Shown here piece by piece: positions 50,501 to 62,208 of a stretch of DNA of 64,000 nt. Position 1 is the stretch's first letter; every line of letters starts with the position of its first letter. A program made the translations under genes and the position numbers. This DNA comes from Chaetorhynchus papuensis (Eukaryota > Chordata > Aves > Passeriformes > Rhipiduridae). The notes under the pieces are model-generated. The model was not told where the DNA came from and searched no databases. It worked only from the letters and a program-made list of their open reading frames with translations. The stretch spans positions 640,655 to 704,654 of the forward strand of contig VWYX01000288.1 in assembly GCA_013396525.1 (NCBI GenBank), read 5' to 3'.

Positions 50501-53500
50501 CACTGTTAGCAATAGATATTCTTCTGAAGCACTAGTAAACTCTGAAACAGAGGGTGGGGGGAAATCAAATCTTACCTTGACATCAAAGTTGCACTCCAGC
50601 CTTCGGATTAACACAATAAAAGCACCAGAGGAGTTGTCTCTCAGAGGAGGTGGGGCTATAGGCTCACATGCATTCTCTGGTTTGGAACTTATTAGAAATC
50701 CCTAGAAAACAGGAGCAGAAACAGAAGCTTCATTTCTCTTTAACAAAAGGGGGCTGACAGTCAAGTATATGGAAAGAAAACTGCACATTTTCATACAATA
50801 GCTAAACAAATTCTTATTATCAGCTCAGTCCTATACCATAGCAAGATTTCTGCTACTTCTCTGACTATATATTTTGATTCATCGGAATCTTTATGTCTCT
50901 AAAGAATTAGGAAGTTTGAAAGAAAATAGTTTTTCTAATCCCATCATACTCAGACTTCACAGTGTAATTCAGGAAAAAAGAAGATGGCATATACTACATT
51001 AATATAGTGTAACTGTTACTCTAAGACATATGGAGACTAATCAAGAAATCAGAAGTACAATGACCTAAGAAGCAATCTTTCAGTTGTTTTTAGGTGGCTG
51101 AGCTCTCCACCACTGACAATGTCGAAGCAGAAACTCTCCTAACCTCACGCTTTACATCTGCTGAAAACTTCTACAGCTTCTCTCACAGGAAACACGCTCA
51201 CCTGAAGACGGGCTGTGCTGGCATGAGTTCCACTCCCCAATGCTGAGACTTCAAGGCGGATTACTCCCTCCAGCCCTCCTCCCCAGTGCCAGAACTACCC
51301 CGTACTGCCACACACGACAGTGCCAGTAGCACACAAGGCACACTGCACAGCACTGCCTGTCCAAGCTCTGAAGGGAGTGGGCTGGCTCTTTTCCCTTTGG
51401 TAGAACGGGCTTGCTTCCTTGGTCAGCTCTCTAGATCACCTGAGAGGGAGCTTCTTGAATAGCTAGATTAATGTTAGTTAATTAATTATTAGGTTGGTAT
51501 TAACTAGTCTCCCCTTTGTTAAGTCTCTTCATAACATATTGTGATACCAAACTACAGAAAAATCTAGACTGGACACCCAGAGGAAGTTTTGCCTACCCTT
51601 CACATGAAATACCTCTCTTCAGAAAATCACCTTCCTGGGTCTTGTGCACGATAAGGTCACAGTGTGACAGAGGCTTTCTAACACTACTGCAACAGAACAG
51701 CATTTGACAGAGGAATATTCCTACCAGACTTGCAAATTATCATACAGCTAAACAGAGGTAAATTGCCAAAAAAAAAAAGAATGTAAGTAGTGTGTTTTAT
51801 GCAAATAAAGATCATGAGAACTTGCCCTGCTCTGAGCTGAAGAAATTATTGCTACATGTCTAGATATATCCTAAGCCTTCAGTTTTCACTGACAGCTTTA
51901 GATAAGAGATGTCATCAACTGTTTAGAAATATATATAATAAATGTATAATTACATATCAATGTACAAGTTAACTGTCAGTTAAATATATAGAATATGTGT
52001 AAGTTTTTATATACAGTTTATACACACAAACATAATACACATACAGAAATATATATGATAGTCTATATATACACAGTGCATATTTATAGGAACCATCAGT
52101 TTAAACATACTTTTAATTCTTTATATATAATCTTATACTTTAAAAATATGTAATTCATGAAGTTTACTTATAACATAGAGAAGAAATTTTGTTTTGAGGA
52201 ATGTAGTTTTGCAATAATAACAGTTTTGGCAGAGACCGCACCAGCAATCTTGTTCTTTGCCAAGTTTGTGGTGACAGGCACAACACTACAAAGTCCGTAA
52301 CAATCTAAAGCAATAACCACTGAAAATTTTAAACTGAGTTGCTGACAGCCAAATGTGGGTTGCTGAGGTTCCCCAATTCATACAGCACACACTGCTGGAC
52401 TCACTGTGCATGGCTCCACACAAAGTCTTTTCTCGGCTTTAACTAGACTGGTCCTTGGGGAACTGACTGCATTCTATGGAGAGGTTTTACATGAATCACA
52501 CAACACCGTGTTACAGATCAAGAAATGCATCCACAGAAGCCAAAGGCCAGCTATGACTGGACCACCTTGTCTTTAATGCTACCATACATTCTTAACTATC
52601 TATCATCGAGGAGCCCTTTAACTGAGGAGCACCTTCATTTATGCTTTGGTACCAGTTACTATAGAATCTGACAGATTGTGTTTTACAACTTGCATACTAA
52701 TAAATCTCAATCACAAGCATTGAAAGAGTACACCATTTGCCTCCTATTGTAACAAATATCATAGCATTTTTAAAAGTAATTAAAACCTTAATGCAAAGAA
52801 AAAGCTTTAGTGTAATATTCAGGTCTAAACCTCCATCATTTCTACACATATGATGACATCTACCTTAATTAAGACACAGAGCTCTCTAACAGTTAAAAAG
52901 GTCAGAATCAAAGCTCCTTACATCTATTTTTGGTGTATTAAATTGGCTCACTATTTGGGTAAATCACTTAATCACCCTCTGATTCTCAATATAGTCAGTA
53001 AACAACTACACAGCTTTAACACACCTTCTCCCCATGACAACACCCACTGGGCATGGAAACGAAGCCTGCTTGAGGGGAATTGCAGAGAAATTCCTGAGTT
53101 ACAGGAATTCTTACAGTACTTCATTACCCTTTGGGATTAAAAGGGCAACATGGAAATAAAGAGTGATCCACCCTTTTACTTTAACACCAGCTTCTTCTTT
53201 TTTGCGTAGTGGTTACTCTCAACACTGCACCATTAACAATGCTGCAGAGGCAGTTTTGGAGCCATACAGGCTACAGACAGAGGTAACACAAAAGCAACTC
53301 CCTGCCCTCACGGGTTATTCATGGTCTCCATAGGGGTGTATATGATACAAACTCCCCTTCTCCAGAATTTGGAAGGTGGTCTGCCTAAATTTTTGTATAA
53401 GAATTCTAAGTTGTAAAAGCACACACATCGCAGTCATAAACCCCCATACACTGTTCAAAGGGGACAGGAAGACAAATAAATCACTGCCACATGACTGATT

Positions 53501-56231
53501 CCATGTAGCCACTTCCACAGTAAAAAAAAGTAAGGAAGCCTGAACTTCCCACAAGCCCTAAACTGCCTGGATAGCCAGACACAACCGCCTTTCTCGCAGA
53601 CCAGTGTTTCAATTGCCGGAGTGGAACAGAAAATACATTTTATCCAAAATGAACAAACTTACTAACACTGACTGTACAAGTGTGACTCTAAAGGAAACAA
53701 ATGGTTCCTGTCACTGCAGAGCACCTCAGGTCAGGCAGCCAGAAAGACGAAGCATGCCCTTTGGTGTTGAACTCAGCACAGCACACCAAAAAGCATCAGC
53801 TGCATAATCTCAGCAACAAACAGCCTCAGAGAATGTGAAGACTACAATTGAACTGGATATCCATCTGGCTTTTAAGTACTTTTCTAAGTACCAGGACTAT
53901 GACACCAGTTCACAGTGTTAACATCACCATATGTAGTTTATTTTTAAACAATTTAGTTTCTACCTCCTCTATCTTATATTACAGAGACAAAAGGAATAAA
54001 AGCCTTCACACCAGTTACTACTGCCACCAGTATGTCTGGACAGCTCCTGCCTTAGCAGAAGCCAGAAAGAGTAGAACGTACCTTATCATCGCTGTCTAAG
54101 GAAGATGCATTTATTTAACGGTTCCTTCCCATTTTACTTTCAACTTAATCTCTCTCCTGTTAATTTCACTCAGACCACCTACACATCTTCCTGTGTTCCA
54201 AGTGAAGGTACTGACCACACTATAGACATGAAAAGTAATTATCCTGCTGTACAAAACATTCTTGCTGCTGTATTTCAGAAGACATCGGGTCTTCAGAATT
54301 TCTAATCCAGCACAAAATAACAATAAAGCCTAACCTGTATTCCCATGGCCATATCCATCTTGGACAGTTTTTGCACATTAATCATTTTGCATGAAGTCAA
54401 TATAGTTTTTCCCTTTCCAGTTCTATTAACATTTGCAAACCTTTACACCTTACTTCTGTCTTCTCTAATCCTAGGTGCATTTTACAATTTCATATGATAC
54501 CATGTCAATGAAAATGGGATTAAGAAAATTTAAAAAAAAATTTAAAAGCCGCATGTATATTTTTTGCTAATTCAATAGATGAGCACTAGATAAGCACTTT
54601 CTAAGTGCCTTCTCTTGACAGTATTATGACCAGTTCTCAAGTCACAGCCCAGCCAGCACCCCTAGCCCAATATGATGCTATTTCAACAAGTAAAGAAACT
54701 CTAACAGATACGTAACAAAAACATATATGTGTATCTGCATTTTTCCCACTTATTGATACAGAGTAAAATAAAAGAGCACTAGTGCAACCCATCCTTGAAG
54801 GGGCACTGGAAAAATGGGGGGACATCTCACCTGCTATGGGGGAGAATGGATTGCAATTGAAATGAAACCATGTAAGGAGAGGTGCAGGACCAATCACAAT
54901 CCCTGCCCCGGCCCCAGCGCTGGGCACAACGCACAGGCACCATGGCAGAGCGCAGCCCCTGACCTTCTCCATGCAGCAGCTTGAGAAATGCAGCAAGAGT
55001 AGCGAACTGACAACAGTTGTAACTTCCCAAAAAACTGAGCTACAATTGCTTTACAAAGCACACAATGTGGGCCACACGCAAGGAAATAATCTCTCCTGCC
55101 TTGCCACCCTTCACCACGTGAAAGGGATTGCCAACATACCACTGTCTGGAGACAATGAATCTTCCAAATATGTTTTTCAAAAACTTGTATCAGCACAAAA
55201 TTAAATCTGGCATCTGCTGATTCCAGTGCAAGGTAACTGGACATCATGTATCAGTATTGCCATCAAAATAGAGAAAACAGCAGTCTACCAAACGTACCTT
55301 AGATTTCCATTATTTACCTATTTTTAATTAATTTGTTAAAAATTTTCAACAAATTCTCCTTAAGTAGACAAAGACTACCAAAACTCTCTTCTTGGGGGAA
55401 GAATCTGCCTATTCCCAGGCAACATCATATCCTTTGCACATTTTTTTGTTTGAGCAGTTGATTAATAATTTCTGTCCTTATTCCTTTATCTTTTCTAGCT
55501 TACAGAGGAAACGTTCAGCAGATACAGTTCTCTCTATATATATTCAACATTCAAATTCAATCTAGCACTTCCCAATCAAATCTGCCATTATCCCCAATCC
55601 TCTGTGCCTCACATTGGGTGCCATAAAGGATTGTGGGGCTTTTACCCCATCCAGCCCTCAAGCCCCACACAGCCGCTCACTCACTCCCCCACCAGCAGGA
55701 TCAGGGAGAGAATTGGAAGGGTAGAAGCTAAAGAACTTGTGGGTTGAGATAAAGACAGTTTAATAGGAAAAGCAAAAGCCACACACACAGGCAAAGGAAA
55801 ACAAATAATTCATTCACTGCTTCCCACGGGCAGGCAGGTGTTCAGCCACCTCCAGGAGAGCAGGGCCCCATCACACACAACAGTGACTTGGGAAGACAAA
55901 CGCCATACTCAGAAGTCCCCCCCCCTTTCTCTTTCTTCTCCTCACTTTATATCCTGAGCATGATGTCATACGGTCTGGAATATCCCTTTGACTGTTTTGG
56001 GTCCTCTGTCCTGGCTGTGTCTTCTCCCAGCCTCCCATGCACTCCCAACTTCCTCACCAGTGTGGCAGTGGGAGGAACAGAAAAGGCCTCGGCTCTGTAT
56101 AAGCACTGCTCAGCAATAACAAAATCATCTCTGTATTATCACCTGTGTTCAGCACAAATCCAAAACATAGCTCCATACCAGACACGGAAGAAAATAAACT
56201 CTAGCCCAACTTAAACCAGCACTATATATAC

Positions 56232-56265
<34 letters not shown>

Positions 56266-59200
56266 CCTTTAAGCCTTCTGCTGGCAGTCTGTAGCCAAAT
56301 CTAGCAGGTAGATCATCAAAAGTCTGGGTTCCATTTTCAAGGTTATACTAAGAGAAATACATTTTTAAAAGAATTAGGTTTCCAACAAGACAGAAATAGT
56401 TAACAAGTATAAACAAAACCCAACAACACTCTGTATTTTTTTACATTAAAATATTTATCAGACATAGGACATCTTGTGACCACGTCAATGAAATCACAAA
56501 ACTGCTTATTCCACCTGTTTCTACTCACATGGTAACATCATTCTTTTCTTATCTAGCTGTCAAAACAAGAAAGTAAGTAATAGATATTTTGTTGAACTAT
56601 TTATATGGTAAATCTTTCTTTTCACTGTCTAAAATTCAAATCCTATCATATCAGCAGAACAGAAACTACAAAAAAACCAAGCAAGCAAAAATCTGAAGAG
56701 CTGGGACATTTGGATGTGGAGTTTTTATTGGATGGTGGTGGTGGGTGTTTTGCCCTGAATTCATTTGTGTACAGGGAAGAACAGCCTTTAAGAGGTGCTT
56801 CACTGTAGACAAAAAATAGCCTCCCTATGCCATCCCTTCCCAGTTCCCTGCTATACATTCAGATTAGTAGCTGAAAAGTATCTCTACAGGTTTGTTTATA
56901 ATAATTATCAGCTTTCATTTTAAAACAGAGGAATACTGTAAAAGACCTTAAATCTGTGGAAGCTTTCATCTTCTCTGGCTGTGTAACATGCTTGACCAGC
57001 GCAGAATTCATACAGAAAAAAGTGCTAAGTGTATGTATGGTATATTTTTTTCATTAAAAAAAAAAGTGTTTCCTGCAAAAGTTGTGAACTCTACAGTTAA
57101 CTGACGTGAATGTACATCAGTTGTTTAATTAAACAGTTTAGTGAGTCAGAAATGTTTGTCTATTCATCATATCATCCAACTGTCACACAGAACAGCCACG
57201 TAAGGATCATGCTTGCTTCAGAGGGCTGTTTCCTACAAGCCAGGCTTAGACAGGGGAGCTCAAATTATAGCTCAGAGAAAAACAGTGCCATGATTTATCT
57301 GAACTCTTCCAAAGGAGCAACATTTTGGAGGAGCTATCTTCCCACAAACTTTGAGGGGAAAGAGGTAGGAATGGAGCCAAATTTCAAGGAAGCTTCTTTG
57401 TTCTGTGTAATCAGTGTGCTCCACACAACCTCTCCTCCTGACCTTCCACCACAGAGAGCACCAGTGCACCATCTTCTTCCATCCACCTTCTTCAAAACGT
57501 CCTGAGCTCGTGCTACTGTCAGTTTTCCCTTGAATCACTTGGTAAGCCCCAGCTTAAGCCAGGACTTCAACACAAACCTATTTCTTTTTACCCCTTTTTT
57601 TACAAAATAACCAATGCTTTCTCCCATGCACATAACAGCACTTTACACAGACATGACCCTTTGAGGCTGCAACTATACGAGAACATAGAGCATAAAACCA
57701 CCCCCAAATTAAAAGGGAAAAGAAGAACTTCTTTCCTTGGCAAACCCAAAACTCTGGCCAGAGTTTCGCTAACAAATGGGTAATCATTAAACTGTGAAAT
57801 CTCTCAAGACTGTAAGTGATCTGTACACCAGCAATTCCATGTGACACAGTGCAAACATTCCCTCTTCTGAGCATCTCTTAAGCATTCCACTGGCTCCTTT
57901 GTGTAGAAGTTTAGTATCTAGTTCATCTCTTCATTTCTTCCTTCAAGATATTCTCACAATAAATCTGCAACTTCCAAATATCCAAGAATAAAAACCACTT
58001 TGTTTTTACATGGAATTAATTTTAGAATACTACACACAAAAGCTTAAATAGAAAAAAAAAAATTCAAACTAAACTTCCAAAATTCCTATTTTTCTTTTTT
58101 GAGGTTGGGGTGAGATGTTTGTTTTGTTTTAAATAACTTTTCTAAGAGAGGAAGAAGCAAGAATGAAAGTTAGGTTTTTATGAAAAGAGGAAGCACAGGC
58201 TTGGTGACAGAAAAAAGGGGGGGAAGGGAAATAGTGTTTAACGTAGAAAGACAGTTTAAAATTTCACAATAAAATGGTGATGTCAGTGCCATAATAAAGC
58301 AGTTATCTATCTGCATTGTTTTACATTGTTTCTACGAAAAGTATTTATACAATAGTAACAACCTGAGGATCCAAATAACACACTTTAGTTTTCATCAACC
58401 CCACTTTGCCACAAATTTTTAAGTATTTTTATTTTAACATTTGTCTCCTAAAGCTTATCGCTCTGTTCTCCAAAACTGATATGACATTAACAACTCCTCC
58501 CCATATCACTGGAGCAAGTAGGAGCCTAGAGTAATTAGGTTTAATTATTTCAGTAGCTTAAACTCTATCCTACAAAGACATTTATAAATGTCTCCTTAAA
58601 ATGCCACAATATACTGAATTGGTAATAAACAGCACAGCAACAGCTTTTACCATTGATCTGTGTTCATTATAACCTGATCATTTCAAATTCTATACACCCA
58701 AAAATTATTTTCCTTAATGATAGCAGATATTTTCAGCTACTTAAAAATTACATCTAGGTGTAATATACACAAAAACCCCTATTGAGAAGGCCTCCAGCAC
58801 ACACAAATAAATTATACTAACCACAGAAGATAATTTAATTAATTTATTTCCAGTAACCCTACAAAATGGCACCCATCACCAAAACTTAAATTGCTGTCTA
58901 AACCAAAGCACGGAATTCTTTTAACAGAGTTATAACAGTCTACAGGACATCTGGTCAGAATGGAACTTTGTAAATGACTACAGGAATTAGGTGCTTTCAC
59001 CGTCAAGGTACCTGACATACCATTCGTAAACTCATTTGAAAATGTACAACTTACTGTTTATCGAAGTAAACTGTTAAGGCAATTCCATTCCAAGCAACCT
59101 GCTATAGCATTTATTGTATGAACTGATTCATTAATAGAATAGTTGAAGAGATGATTCAATTTTATAGAGATTTTGTCCATTTAGAAAAATATTATTATAC

Positions 59201-59318
59201 TTACTGCTAAAATATCTGCCTCCACAGGTAAAAGATTCAGGAAGGCAAATAACTGCACAGTCACAATAGTGTATATCTGAGTGGCAGACAACATCAGCAT
59301 TCCTATTGACAACAGCAT
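41178..59318 (-). CDS. RNF13: E3 ubiquitin ligase RNF13 (PA-TM-RING), complete coding region in nine exons
   Basis: RNF13 is a type I membrane RING-H2 ubiquitin ligase of endosomes and lysosomes, with roles in IRE1-linked stress signalling and lysosome positioning (known). Nine coding exons join in consistent phase to 1146 nt: 381 residues plus stop, exactly the human length. In order: signal peptide 1-34; protease-associated domain about 40-165 with N-glycosylation sequons at N43 and N88; transmembrane segment about 184-203 (LIPFLIIVGICLILIVIFMI); basic linker (RHRARRNRLRKDQLKK); RING-H2 with zinc ligands C240, C243, C258, H260, H263, C266, C278, C281; acidic serine-rich tail. The tail holds the dileucine motif ENTPLL (L311, L312), whose human changes cause an epileptic encephalopathy (known). 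All introns are GT-AG except the GC-AG one after 43488. The gene spans 22 kb, far less than in human. Confidence 0.98.
42826..42906 (-). CDS. RNF13: RNF13 exon, first half of RING domain
   Basis: 81 nt coding for DEYDVCAICLDEYEDGDKLR, then ILPCSH, with the first four RING zinc ligands. Acceptor is CTGTAG|GA, donor CATG|GTAAG. It begins with two bases that complete the glycine codon left by the upstream GC donor. Confidence 0.96.
43488..43581 (-). CDS. RNF13: RNF13 exon, juxtamembrane basic linker; non-canonical GC donor
   Basis: 94 nt coding for ITKFVQDRHRARRNRLRKDQ, then LKKLPVHKFKK plus one base. The exon must end AAAG at 43488 to keep phase with the next exon, which makes the donor AAAG|GCAAGT. 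That is a GC donor with otherwise perfect consensus. No GT donor nearby preserves the frame and the conserved KFKKGDEYD junction. Confidence 0.93.
43582..45624 (-). other. RNF13: RNF13 intron containing a CR1 fragment
   Basis: Intron of 2043 bases between the transmembrane exon and the linker exon. It contains a decayed CR1 reverse-transcriptase segment at about 44510-44850, listed separately, and otherwise A/T-rich sequence without recognised features. Confidence 0.8.
44510..44850 (-). repeat. CR1 LINE reverse-transcriptase fragment (decayed)
   Basis: On the minus strand the translation shows CR1 RT landmarks in order: an SKAF-T motif near 44845, GAHQGSALRRVL where functional copies have a GVPQGS-type motif, and VEYTLSKFAKDTKLGDADSL, a changed form of the LSKFADDTKLG catalytic motif. 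The aspartate pair is broken and the frame is short, so it is inactive. It lies in the same orientation as RNF13. Confidence 0.8.
45625..45730 (-). CDS. RNF13: RNF13 exon, transmembrane segment
   Basis: 106 nt coding for GHVVLIPEFSLPLEYYLIPF, then LIIVGICLILIVIFM. The donor is TTTATG|GTAAG and the acceptor CCCACAG|T, which completes G167. The hydrophobic run is the single membrane pass that separates the lumenal PA domain from the cytosolic RING. Confidence 0.96.
46222..46312 (-). CDS. RNF13: RNF13 exon, end of PA domain
   Basis: 91 nt coding for EVLKKIDIPSVFIGETSANS, then LKEEFTYEK and most of a glycine codon. The acceptor is TATACAG|TT and the donor AAAGG|GTAGGT. Residue differences from human are conservative. 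Confidence 0.96.
47610..47664 (+). repeat. CR1 3'-tail fragment
   Basis: GAACTTCATGATCTTAAAAG, TCTTTTCCAACCTAAATGGT and TCTATGATTCTA is a well preserved plus-sense CR1 3' terminus, including the terminal ATTCTA-type repeat. It is antisense to RNF13. The 5' part is missing. Confidence 0.85.
47911..47999 (+). repeat. G/T-rich low-complexity tract
   Basis: About 90 bases are almost free of A and C on the plus strand (GGTTTTGGTTTTTGTGGTGG and similar). On the RNF13 sense strand this is a C/A-rich run about 50 bases downstream of an exon donor. Confidence 0.85.
48052..48139 (-). CDS. RNF13: RNF13 exon, PA domain middle
   Basis: 88 nt coding for VLNAQRAGYKAAIVHNVDSD, then DLISMGSND plus one base. 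This is identical to the human segment as I recall it. The donor is GACA|GTAAGT, the acceptor TTACAG|GTC. Confidence 0.97.
48140..50575 (-). other. RNF13: RNF13 intron with rearranged CR1 copy
   Basis: Intron of 2436 bases. The CR1 insertion at 49977-50450 abuts the upstream exon within about 125 bases. The remainder is A/T-rich, with a short (TA)n near 48368-48383, and has no other recognised feature. Confidence 0.8.
49977..50450 (-). repeat. CR1 insertion with internal inversion
   Basis: Two CR1 parts lie in opposite orientation. At 49977-50017 is the extreme 3' end in minus sense (reverse of TGATCTTTAAGGTCCATTCC...). At 50018-50450 is the adjoining upstream part in plus sense, with GGAGAAAAGGAGGTTCACGG, GACTGGACATCAGGAAGAAT and GGCTGTCCAGGGAGG, ending near GGCTGGACTTGGTGAG. 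Together the pieces make one continuous CR1 3' region, so a single insertion with an inverted 5' part is the simplest reading. Confidence 0.75.
50576..50701 (-). CDS. RNF13: RNF13 exon, PA domain first part
   Basis: 126 nt, phase 0 at both ends, coding for GFLISSKPENACEPIAPPPL, then RDNSSGAFIVLIRRLECNFD and VK. It contains the glycosylation sequon N88-S-S. The acceptor is TTTTCTAG|GGA, the donor GTCAAG|GTAAG. Confidence 0.97.
55604..56221 (-). mobile_element. Avian ERVK-type LTR with primer-binding-site remnant
   Basis: Read on the minus strand it starts TGCTGGTTTAAGTTGGGCTA and is followed by GAGTTTATTTTCTTCC. It continues with GATATTCCAGACCGTATGAC, a TATAAA box at 55951-55946, and a TTAAAC-type 3' processing region before GTCTTTATCTCAACCCAC. 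It ends near 55632 with CA. The next bases resemble a lysine-tRNA type primer binding site (TGGCACCCAATGTGAG, ending at about 55604). This is the layout of the common bird ERVK LTR. No internal genes remain, so it is a 5' LTR truncated just past the binding site. It is in the same orientation as RNF13. Confidence 0.85.
55946..55951 (-). promoter_or_regulatory. TATA box of the LTR
   Basis: TATAAA on the minus strand lies in the expected U3 position, shortly after the CATCATGCTCAGGA segment. If active it would start transcripts reading towards the downstream RNF13 exons. Confidence 0.5.
56222..56264. repeat. (TA)n microsatellite plus A18 tract at RNF13 donor
   Basis: On the RNF13 sense strand the donor GT is followed directly by 18 A (56264-56247), then a TA-dinucleotide run to about 56222. 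It sits between the exon and the LTR. Confidence 0.95.
56267..56347 (-). CDS. RNF13: RNF13 second coding exon
   Basis: 81 nt, phase 0, coding for YNLENGTQTFDDLPARFGYR, then LPAEGLK. It contains the glycosylation sequon N43-G-T. The acceptor is CTCTTAG|TAT. The donor AAAG|GTAAAA runs into an A-tract and lacks the usual G at +5, so it is weak. Confidence 0.97.
56348..59204 (-). other. RNF13: RNF13 intron, no features recognised
   Basis: Intron of 2857 bases between the signal-peptide exon and the next coding exon. It is A/T-rich, and I found no repeat or RNA gene that I can name. The 131-codon frame at 57110-57505 has no family signature. Confidence 0.7.
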
Positions 59319-59332
59319 ATTTTATTCAACAC
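59205..59332 (-). CDS. RNF13: RNF13 first coding exon (signal peptide)
   Basis: The exon begins after TTTTCTTGCAG at 59332 with 14 non-coding bases. The ATG is at 59318. It codes for MLLSIGMLMLSATQIYTIVT, then VQLFAFLNLLPVEADILA, a hydrophobic signal sequence nearly identical to human. The donor is TTAGCA|GTAAGT. This ATG is the conserved family start. Confidence 0.96.
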
Positions 59333-62208
59333 CTGCAAGAAAAGAATCAGAGTCAAGGCACATAGCAAGTACTTTCCTGTGTCATTTTATGGGACTCTTG
59401 GTCACTTAAAACTTTTCTGCTAAAGAAGTATGCAAAATGTTATTCAATGTATACCTTTAAGAAATAAATAATCTTAAAGTTGTATGATTACTTCAGAAGT
59501 TCCTTTTTGCAGTGTAACCTCCATGGGAGGGACTGCATGCATAAACTACAAAAATTTTAGGAGCAAGATTTCAAAAGGCTTTAGGCACCAAAAAGCAATG
59601 CAAGGTGTACAAAGGGATGAACATTCACATTATATTAATCATCCTTAGACACTTCATTTTAAACTTCCCTTCTTCTAGCATTTATGCTTCTTCTAGCATA
59701 AATCCAAATCAGCAAAATTCCTGATGTACCTAATTCCACTAAAAGTATGTATTCCAAATATACACTTGCAAAAGCAATGCGATACCAACTTGTAAGAAAA
59801 ACCAGTTCTATCAAATTCAGAGAAACTCAGAGATGCTCCAATGTGACACATGTCTCGGGCAGCAGCTCTGATCTCCAGGAAAGCATGTGCATTTTTGAGA
59901 ACTTTAAAAACAAGTGACACAACTACTATGCAAAGTTTGCTTAGGTGCACTTCCCAAGCTCATGACTTTAAAAGGAAGTAAATTCTGCTTTGCTAATAAA
60001 TGTACAACAAAACCGGAAGCAAACCCCAACAGCTTGTGTCTGGAAATGGAGGGGGCTTGTTTTCTAACAGATTAGATTGTGCTTTTAGATTGCTCACTTA
60101 TCATTCATCAGTTAAAAAAAAAAAAAAAAAAAGTGGGGAGAGGGGTTAAAGCCTTCAAGGGTTTTTCAAGCAAAAAGCATTGTCGCATGATGTGAGGTTC
60201 TCAACATTAAAGCAAATACCAGAGAGATAGATTTGATTTAAGCTAACACGAAGATAACTAAAAGTCATTATTACTATTCGGAAGAAACAGCTGATACTTT
60301 CGCAAACAGTTCTCATGACTCTAACTTGGTCAGAATCAGACATATAACGCTTCATGAAATTTTCAACTGGTTCACAGAAATGAAGTTACACTCACAGGAA
60401 AGAAATGGTAGCGAGTTACAAAATTAATGAACTTTTATTACTAAATTAAGATTTATCACCTTCTCTCATCAGCCTGCCCTAAAAAAGAGGACATCAGTGA
60501 AACTGAAAGGATAAAAGAACCATTGTTTCAAAAACACAGCCATTTTTACTATGACAGAAGCAACAATACACTTGAAGCTATCACAGCACTTTAACCAACA
60601 CAGTAAATTCAGCACAGAGAAAAGCACTAAAAGAGCATTAAGCAAGGTTAGAAAATACCAGAATTAATGTGGTGCTTGCAAACAACATGCATATACAGTG
60701 CAGTCTTCCCTGTCAAAGTTACATACACACAAATTCTTCTGCGCTCAGGATCTGCTGCCTCAAATGCAAGCCAAAAGCCTCACAATTCCTGAAATTCCTT
60801 GGCTCTTTGGAAAGCATGTCCCCCCTCAGCTGAGGGAGGCAGCTCAGAGCACACAGAAATGCAGATGTGTGAAAAAGGACTATACTGTAAACCACACAAA
60901 ATAAGTTAAACCTGACTCTGCAGTAACCTTCCGCACTTTACACCTGATTTGCCAGTGTGTAAAGACAAAGTTGTCCTTAACTTTGAGCATTTCTTCCCAC
61001 TCTCCATGCTAGAACTCACAAACCAAACTGAGCCTGAGGTGCTGCATCCCTCTGTCATGGGACTGAACAGGACAGAAATGAGGAAAAAATGTGGGGTGTG
61101 CTGGACCAGCATAGTCACAGGCAGTAAGACACCCCCGAAGTAAACACACCAAGCACATTGAAGATAGAGATCACAAAGATGCTACACAGCTTGAGACCCA
61201 GACAAGAACTTTCACAGTTTTTGGCAAATATTCACAAATCAGGCTTCATATACTACACATAAATATGAATTTTTCAGGCATTTATATCTCAATCAACTTA
61301 AAATGTGTTTCAGAGCAGAATACAACTCAAAGCAATTCCATGCTCACGTGGTTATGTTCATGTTTCAGCTCTCTCAATAAAACAGCTTTTCCCTCCCACT
61401 TCTGAAAAAAACCAACTTGTACATCTGTATGAAACAAACTTAAACTCTATTATTTTAAAGCCAAATTAGATTATAATCCTTGTAGCAATCACAAAAAACC
61501 ATATGAACATACAGAAACTTTATGACAAATTCCAAATATTTTGGTAGATTGGGCTGCTCCTTCCAAAATTTCATAAGCAGAAGATGAACAAAAACTAGAC
61601 AGCTAATAACAATAATTCTCATTCACATTCTCTAATCCCCCCATATCTGAATTCTTGCATTCTGATACCATCATATCATTACTGACAAAAATCTCCATCT
61701 CAGACCTATCACAACACTGGACACTGACGCACGCGAAGTAAGATCAGCATTCACACCTGTTAAGATGCAGAAACAATTCCTCTCCCTTAATTTTACCGGT
61801 TTTACTAAGAACTTGGTTTTCAGCCAGTCAGACTCCACGCTACTCGTTATCCTGCAAACCAAACCAGCACGGCCAGTCTCAAGAACCATACACCCGGCAA
61901 AGACGAAACGCGAGAGCAGGGGTCGAGCTTTCACAGGGCCAGGAGCGACGCTCGGGGAGCGCTCCAGAGGCCTCCGCTCCGCTTTGCTCAACTCCCTCCC
62001 GCAGTCCCGGGCAGCGCCGGGACCGCGGCCGCTCCAGCCGGGCTCAGACCTGGCTGGGCCTGAGTCGCCCACGAAACCGGGCCCCGCCTCGCCACTCCAA
62101 GGGTGGAGGCGAATAAGCGCTGCGCAATGGAGCGCCAGGCCCGTAAGTGCTCGGCCGGCGCACAGCCTGAGCGCCCAGGGAGTCTAGTGGCCGCGCCCCA
62201 GTGCTCAC
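59333..62208 (-). other. RNF13: RNF13 first intron (leader intron)
   Basis: About 2.9 kb between the CpG-island leader exon and the first coding exon. It contains an A19 run at 60114-60132 and no recognised repeat body. A second, unannotated leader exon cannot be excluded. Confidence 0.6.
60114..60132 (+). repeat. Poly(A) run (A19)
   Basis: Nineteen consecutive A on the plus strand, followed by GTGGGGAGAGGGG. There is no recognisable retroposon upstream, so it is a simple homopolymer. Confidence 0.95.

Larger units (their letters stand above)
50702..56266 (-). other. RNF13: RNF13 largest intron
   Basis: Intron of 5565 bases. It contains the ERVK-type LTR at its upstream end (55604-56221), a strongly A/T-rich stretch at about 51.9-52.2 kb, and a small GC-richer patch at about 54.89-54.97 kb. 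I see no extra exon with conserved coding sequence. Confidence 0.75.

Noticed and set aside
50228..50705. Plus- and minus-strand frames of 87-94 codons near 50.2-50.7 kb
   Set aside because: They are the inverted CR1 body and the shadow frame of an RNF13 exon.
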